DNA from: Acidaminococcaceae bacterium | Lineage (GTDB): Bacteria; Bacillota; Negativicutes; Acidaminococcales; Acidaminococcaceae | NCBI GenBank assembly: GCA_022653215.1 | Contig: JALCSJ010000074.1 | Location: forward strand, 1-9,901 | Direction of reading: 5' to 3' | DNA: 9,901 nt | Translations under genes and position numbers: made by a program | In this document: one piece after another, positions 7,080 through 9,901 of the stretch | Position numbering within the stretch: position 1 is the first letter of the stretch | How the letters are laid out: each line of letters starts with the position of its first letter | The notes under the pieces: model-generated | The model's input: the letters and a program-made list of their open reading frames with translations, nothing else | Told to the model about the DNA's origin: nothing | Databases searched by the model: none

Positions 7080-7108
7080 ATTATACTTCGTTAAAATTAA
7101 TTTGTAAA
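7080..7108 (-). promoter_or_regulatory. glnN promoter (sigma-A type)
   Basis: On the minus strand: -35 TTTACA (7108-7103), a 17-base spacer (7102-7086), and a consensus -10 TATAAT (7085-7080). The predicted start is near 7073, giving a leader of about 97 bases before ATG 6976. Eleven of twelve hexamer positions match consensus at ideal spacing. Confidence 0.85.
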
Positions 7109-7341
7109 GATATTTTTTCATGTATTATGAATACTTTCTTTGCTAACATAAATTTATCTGCAGAATGTTTTGTAGTGTATTTAACGTACAATTGTCCATT
7201 TCTAAGAGATGTTACTTTATCATAGTACAGGAGCGGTATTAGACTAATAATACAATCTTTATTACTTCAATATTATATTATAACTATTATTGCAAAAATC
7301 TTATCAGAAGAACTGTAATCTTACTAACATTTTATACTGGT
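7109..7341. other. AT-rich intergenic spacer between divergent promoters, no gene seen
   Basis: Neither strand has a coding frame with a ribosome binding site, and no tRNA or GC-rich stable RNA hairpin is visible. The longest thing noticed is an 18-codon minus-strand frame near 7141-7198 with no ribosome binding site. One small inverted repeat, GTATTA (7236-7241) with TAATAC (7248-7253), and several short AT-rich dyads are present. The stretch presumably holds control sites for glnN and cstA. Confidence 0.6.
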
Positions 7342-7379
7342 TTTTATCATTTTTTGTGAACTTTTATAATTTTTTGTGA
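7342..7379 (+). repeat. 18-bp tandem direct repeat upstream of the cstA promoter
   Basis: TTTTATCATTTTTTGTGA at 7342-7359 is repeated as TTTTATAATTTTTTGTGA at 7362-7379 with one difference. The period is 20 bases, about two helical turns, so both copies face the same side of the DNA. The second copy ends 7 bases before the cstA -35 box. The TTGTGA core resembles half-sites of CRP/FNR or Rex family regulators, but the copies are direct, not inverted. It could equally be an AT-rich UP element. Confidence 0.65.
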
Positions 7380-7386
7380 TTTTTTA

Positions 7387-7415
7387 TTGACAACTGTTCT
7401 TAGTAGTGCTAAAGT
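7387..7415 (+). promoter_or_regulatory. cstA promoter (consensus -35, extended -10)
   Basis: Consensus TTGACA (7387-7392), a 17-base spacer, then TGC directly before TAAAGT (7410-7415), a 4/6 match to TATAAT helped by the TGn extension. The predicted start is near 7422, giving an 85-base leader to ATG 7507. Confidence 0.72.
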
Positions 7416-7446
7416 TTTCCCATTAGGCAATTAGTACCATGCTAAC

Positions 7447-7480
7447 GACACTGTGTCTCTTGCTTTTAGACAATGGTGTC
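7447..7480 (+). promoter_or_regulatory. cstA leader hairpin just upstream of the ribosome binding site
   Basis: In the RNA, GACACUGU (7447-7454) pairs with 7473-7480, including two G:U pairs. After a bulged A, GUCU (7455-7458) pairs with AGAC (7468-7471), leaving a 9-base loop. It lies 13 bases before the AGGAG at 7494-7498. No strong T-run follows, so a role in translation or mRNA stability is more likely than termination. Confidence 0.45.
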
Positions 7481-7506
7481 TATTATTTTACAAAGGAGTG
7501 ATTTAT

Positions 7507-9195
7507 ATGAACGGTTTAACGATCGTTGGCCTGGCGGTAGTTGTCTTTGCGTGTGCCTATCTATTCTATGGAAGATGGCTTGTGAAGACGTGGGGTATTC
7601 AGCCTGATGCTCGAACCCCGGCTTATCGCTTTGAAGACGGCAAAGATTTTGCCCCGGCTTCAAAATTTACTGTTTTTGCTCATCAATTTTCTTCTATCAC
7701 AGGTGCCGGCCCTGTCACGGGCCCCATTATTGCAGCTATGTACGGTTGGCTGCCAGCCTTGTTGTGGATTATGATAGGCGGTATTTTCTTCGGTGCTGTA
7801 CAAGATTTCACTGCATTGTATGCTTCAGTGAAAAATGACGGCAAATCTATGGGGAAGATTATTGAGAAATATGTAGGAAAAACAGGCTGCAAAATGTTCC
7901 TGATTTTCTGTTGGTTATTCTCATTGTTGGTTATTGCGGCTTTCTCTGATATTATGGCCAGCACTTTTAACGGTTTTTCTAAAACCGGTGCTCAGTTGGT
8001 TCCCAATGCTGCAGCTGCTTCCATTTCTGTCTTGTATATTTTTGTTGCCATCATCTTCGGTATAGTTACCAGAAAGTTTAATATTACAGGCAAGAAAGAA
8101 TTGGCTATTGGTCTTGTATGCATTTTCGCTATGATTTATGCAGGTATTGCTAATCCCATATTTGCCGGACGTACTACCTGGCTGTATATGACTTATGCTT
8201 ACTGCTTTGCTGCTTCCATTATGCCTATGTGGCTATTGATTCAGCCTCGCGACTATTTAAGCGTATTCCTGCTGTTGGGTATGATTTTGGCAGGTGTTCT
8301 TGGTATTGTTGTTGGTAATCCTTCCATTAATATGCCTGCTTATGTTGGCTTTACAGTTGCTAATAAACCTATGTTCCCCATCTTGTTCATTACCATTGCC
8401 TGCGGCGCTGTTTCCGGTTTCCATAGCTTAGTTTCTTCCGGGACTTCTTCCAAAACAATTTCCAATGAAAAAGATATGCTGACTGTAGGTTATGGTTCTA
8501 TGTTGATTGAATCAACTTTAGGTGTTGTTTCTTTGGTAATTGCCTGCTCCGCAGCAGTAAACGGTGTTCTGCCCAAAGCAACTCCTTTCGCTATTTTCGG
8601 TACTGCTATCGGCGGTTACTTCACCATGTTTGGTATTCCCGCTAACATCAGTGCCTGTATAGTAACTATGTGCGTATCTGCTTTGGCTATGACTACTATT
8701 GATGCTGTAACCCGTATCGGTCGTATGTCTTTGCAGGAAATTCTTTCTAATGAAGATGGCAGCGAATTAACCGGCGTGAGAAAGTTCTGCAGCAATACTT
8801 ATGTTGCTACTATTCTTACCTTGGTTCCCAGTTATCTGCTTTGCTTAGGCGGATACTTGAACATTTGGCCTTTATTTGGTGCTGCCAACCAGTTATTATC
8901 TTCTCTGGTATTAATCGGTCTTGCTGTATTCTTAAAGTCCACCGGTCGCAAAGGTTGGATGCTTTATGTACCAATGGTCTTCATGTTTGTGGTTACTTTC
9001 ACTGCTTTGATTTTAAGTGTTAAGGGTATTTTCGGTAAGATGTCTGCCGGTTCTTTTGTACCAATGGTAGACGGCTTGCAGTTAGTTGTTGCCCTAGCCC
9101 TTATGTTCCTTGCTCTCATGGTTGTTAAGCACTGTGGTGGTGAGCTTCTCAGCGGCAAAGTTCCAGAAGCAAAAGATGCTGAACAAAAAGCTTAA
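7507..9195 (+). CDS. cstA: CstA family carbon starvation / peptide or pyruvate transporter
   Basis: Polytopic inner-membrane transporter of the CstA family (TC 2.A.114). E. coli members CstA and BtsT import peptides and/or pyruvate with a coupling ion; the substrate here is not determined. The protein has 562 residues, shorter than the roughly 700 of E. coli CstA but usual for the compact Bacillota form. Over a dozen hydrophobic segments are visible. Family motifs: YGRWL at 21-25, AHQFSSITGAGPVTGP at 58-73 followed by the YGWLPALLWI stretch, GAVQDF, and the central FHSLVSSGTSSKTISNEKD. The C-terminus is hydrophilic. The frame is open to 7453, but AGGAG at 7494-7498 is 8 bases before ATG 7507, and MNGLTIVGLAVVVF is a natural first helix, so 7507 is chosen. 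It has its own promoter and terminator and is divergent from glnN. E. coli cstA is CRP-controlled; here an upstream direct repeat may hold the regulator site. Confidence 0.94.
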   Translation: MNGLTIVGLAVVVFACAYLFYGRWLVKTWGIQPDARTPAYRFEDGKDFAPASKFTVFAHQFSSITGAGPVTGPIIAAMYGWLPALLWIMIGGIFFGAVQDFTALYASVKNDGKSMGKIIEKYVGKTGCKMFLIFCWLFSLLVIAAFSDIMASTFNGFSKTGAQLVPNAAAASISVLYIFVAIIFGIVTRKFNITGKKELAIGLVCIFAMIYAGIANPIFAGRTTWLYMTYAYCFAASIMPMWLLIQPRDYLSVFLLLGMILAGVLGIVVGNPSINMPAYVGFTVANKPMFPILFITIACGAVSGFHSLVSSGTSSKTISNEKDMLTVGYGSMLIESTLGVVSLVIACSAAVNGVLPKATPFAIFGTAIGGYFTMFGIPANISACIVTMCVSALAMTTIDAVTRIGRMSLQEILSNEDGSELTGVRKFCSNTYVATILTLVPSYLLCLGGYLNIWPLFGAANQLLSSLVLIGLAVFLKSTGRKGWMLYVPMVFMFVVTFTALILSVKGIFGKMSAGSFVPMVDGLQLVVALALMFLALMVVKHCGGELLSGKVPEAKDAEQKA

Positions 9196-9217
9196 TATTA
9201 TTGCTACGTTGCCTATG

Positions 9218-9247
9218 AACCACCCATATAATTGTGGGTGGTTTTTT
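9218..9247 (+). terminator. Intrinsic terminator of cstA
   Basis: AACCACCCA (9218-9226) pairs with TGGGTGGTT (9235-9243), a 9-bp GC-rich stem with an 8-base loop, and the right arm leads into six Ts (9242-9247). It lies 22 bases after the cstA stop and separates it from the next gene. Confidence 0.93.
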
Positions 9248-9267
9248 CATTTTTGGTATAGTATAAT
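9239..9267 (+). promoter_or_regulatory. Possible promoter of the flavodiiron gene
   Basis: A consensus TATAAT is at 9262-9267 in the 138-base gap after cstA. The matching -35 position (TGGTTT, 9239-9244) is poor and lies inside the cstA terminator. A promoter is expected here because the terminator cuts the gene off from cstA, but the exact site is uncertain. Confidence 0.35.
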
Positions 9268-9333
9268 TAAGTGATTTAAATTTTTCATATTAGTTTTACC
9301 TAATTTTTGCAAAGAGAAAGAGAGGGGTTTTAT

Positions 9334-9901
9334 ATGCACTTCGTTAGAAAAGTTACAGAAAATTTATACTGGATTGGTGTAGACGATAGGCGTCTGTCAC
9401 TGTTTGAAAATATTCATCCTATCCCTGAAGGCATATCTTATAATTCCTATGTGCTTTTGGACGAAAAAACAGTTCTTGTTGACACAGTAGAACTTGCCTC
9501 TGGCAAGCAATTTTTTGAAAATCTGGCCTTTGTTCTCCAAGGCAGGCCTTTAGATTACTGCATCATTAACCATGTGGAACCTGATCACGCATCTTCTATC
9601 GGAGAATTACTCCTCCGTTATCCTGATGTAACTTTAATTGCTTCCGAAAAAGCTTTCACTCTCATGGGGCAATTCGGTTTCACTATTAACCCCGAGAAAA
9701 AAGTTGTTGTTAAAGAGGGGGATACTCAATCCTTTGGCAAGCATACTTTTGCTTTCGTCAATGCTCCTATGGTTCACTGGCCGGAAGTTATTGTCAGTTT
9801 CGACACCACGAGTGGTGTCCTCTTCTCCGCTGATGCTTTTGGTACTTTCGGTGCCTTAAACGGCCGTCTTTTCAATGACGAGGTTGACTTTGACCGCGAC
9901 T
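9334..9901 (+). CDS. FprA family A-type flavoprotein (flavodiiron protein), N-terminal part, cut by window end
   Basis: Cytoplasmic flavodiiron protein that in anaerobes reduces O2 to water or NO to N2O, using electrons from rubredoxin or a similar donor. The first 189 residues are visible. They form most of the metallo-beta-lactamase-like domain that carries the diiron site. The ligands H80, E82 and D84 in NHVEPDHASS, H148 in APMVHWPE and D167 in FSADAFGTFG all match flavodiiron positions; the sixth, a later histidine, and the C-terminal flavodoxin domain lie beyond the window. The N-terminus (VTENLYWIGVDDRRLSLFENIHPIPEG) is typical. The start is ATG 9334, with GAGGGG at 9322-9327 and a 6-base spacing. 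All visible ligands are present, so it should be functional. Whether O2 or NO is the main substrate cannot be told from this part. Confidence 0.94.
   Translation, partial: MHFVRKVTENLYWIGVDDRRLSLFENIHPIPEGISYNSYVLLDEKTVLVDTVELASGKQFFENLAFVLQGRPLDYCIINHVEPDHASSIGELLLRYPDVTLIASEKAFTLMGQFGFTINPEKKVVVKEGDTQSFGKHTFAFVNAPMVHWPEVIVSFDTTSGVLFSADAFGTFGALNGRLFNDEVDFDRD

Noticed and set aside
7141..7198. 18-codon minus-strand frame in the glnN-cstA spacer
   Set aside because: No ribosome binding site and chance length for AT-rich DNA.
7453..7506. Upstream extension of cstA
   Set aside because: It covers the leader hairpin and Shine-Dalgarno sequence, and the residues are not membrane-helix-like; ATG 7507 has an ideal ribosome binding site.
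9638..9859. Plus-strand 73-codon frame at the window end
   Set aside because: It is an out-of-frame shadow of the flavodiiron gene, whose frame carries all expected metal ligands.

Overview
The window looks like a chromosomal stretch of a low-GC anaerobic Bacillota species. The protein styles (type III glutamine synthetase, short CstA, flavodiiron protein, a soluble HAMP-like/PAS/GGDEF protein beside a V4R protein) would fit the Negativicutes, for example a Phascolarctobacterium- or Acidaminococcus-like gut anaerobe. That placement is an inference from gene content and base composition; there is no rRNA or other marker here. No mobile element, CRISPR array, tRNA or rRNA was seen.

Layout. (1) Bases 1-2170, plus strand: the end of metN, then metI, then a membrane-anchored protein of unknown function sitting where a metQ substrate-binding gene might be expected. 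The three are tightly packed and read as one transcript, ending at a strong hairpin at 2210-2255 that also serves the convergent operon. (2) Bases 2261-4786, minus strand: a three-gene signalling operon transcribed V4R sensor protein -> HAMP-like/PAS/GGDEF diguanylate cyclase -> TetR regulator, with an extended -10 promoter at 4781-4809 and a candidate operator over it. (3) Bases 4804-7108, minus strand: type III glutamine synthetase (glnN) with a near-consensus promoter, a 97-nt leader that can fold as a terminator or an alternative hairpin, and a long perfect-stem terminator downstream. (4) Bases 7109-7386: AT-rich spacer without genes between the divergent glnN and cstA promoters; it includes an 18-bp tandem repeat just upstream of cstA. 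(5) Bases 7387-9247, plus strand: cstA with its own promoter, a leader hairpin and a terminator. (6) Bases 9334-9901, plus strand: the N-terminal two thirds of the metallo-beta-lactamase domain of a flavodiiron protein, cut by the window end.

Taken together the region handles amino acid economy (methionine uptake, glutamine synthesis, peptide or pyruvate uptake), O2/NO detoxification, and one small-molecule-to-c-di-GMP signalling unit. The genes belong to ordinary families. The parts that deserve a second look are regulatory: the glnN leader switch, the V4R/GGDEF/TetR operon with its candidate operator and terminator-embedded promoter, the cstA upstream repeat, and the unknown protein attached to metNI. 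Several start codons differ from the longest open frames; ribosome binding sites place them at 465 (metI), 4720 (V4R), 6976 (glnN) and 7507 (cstA).
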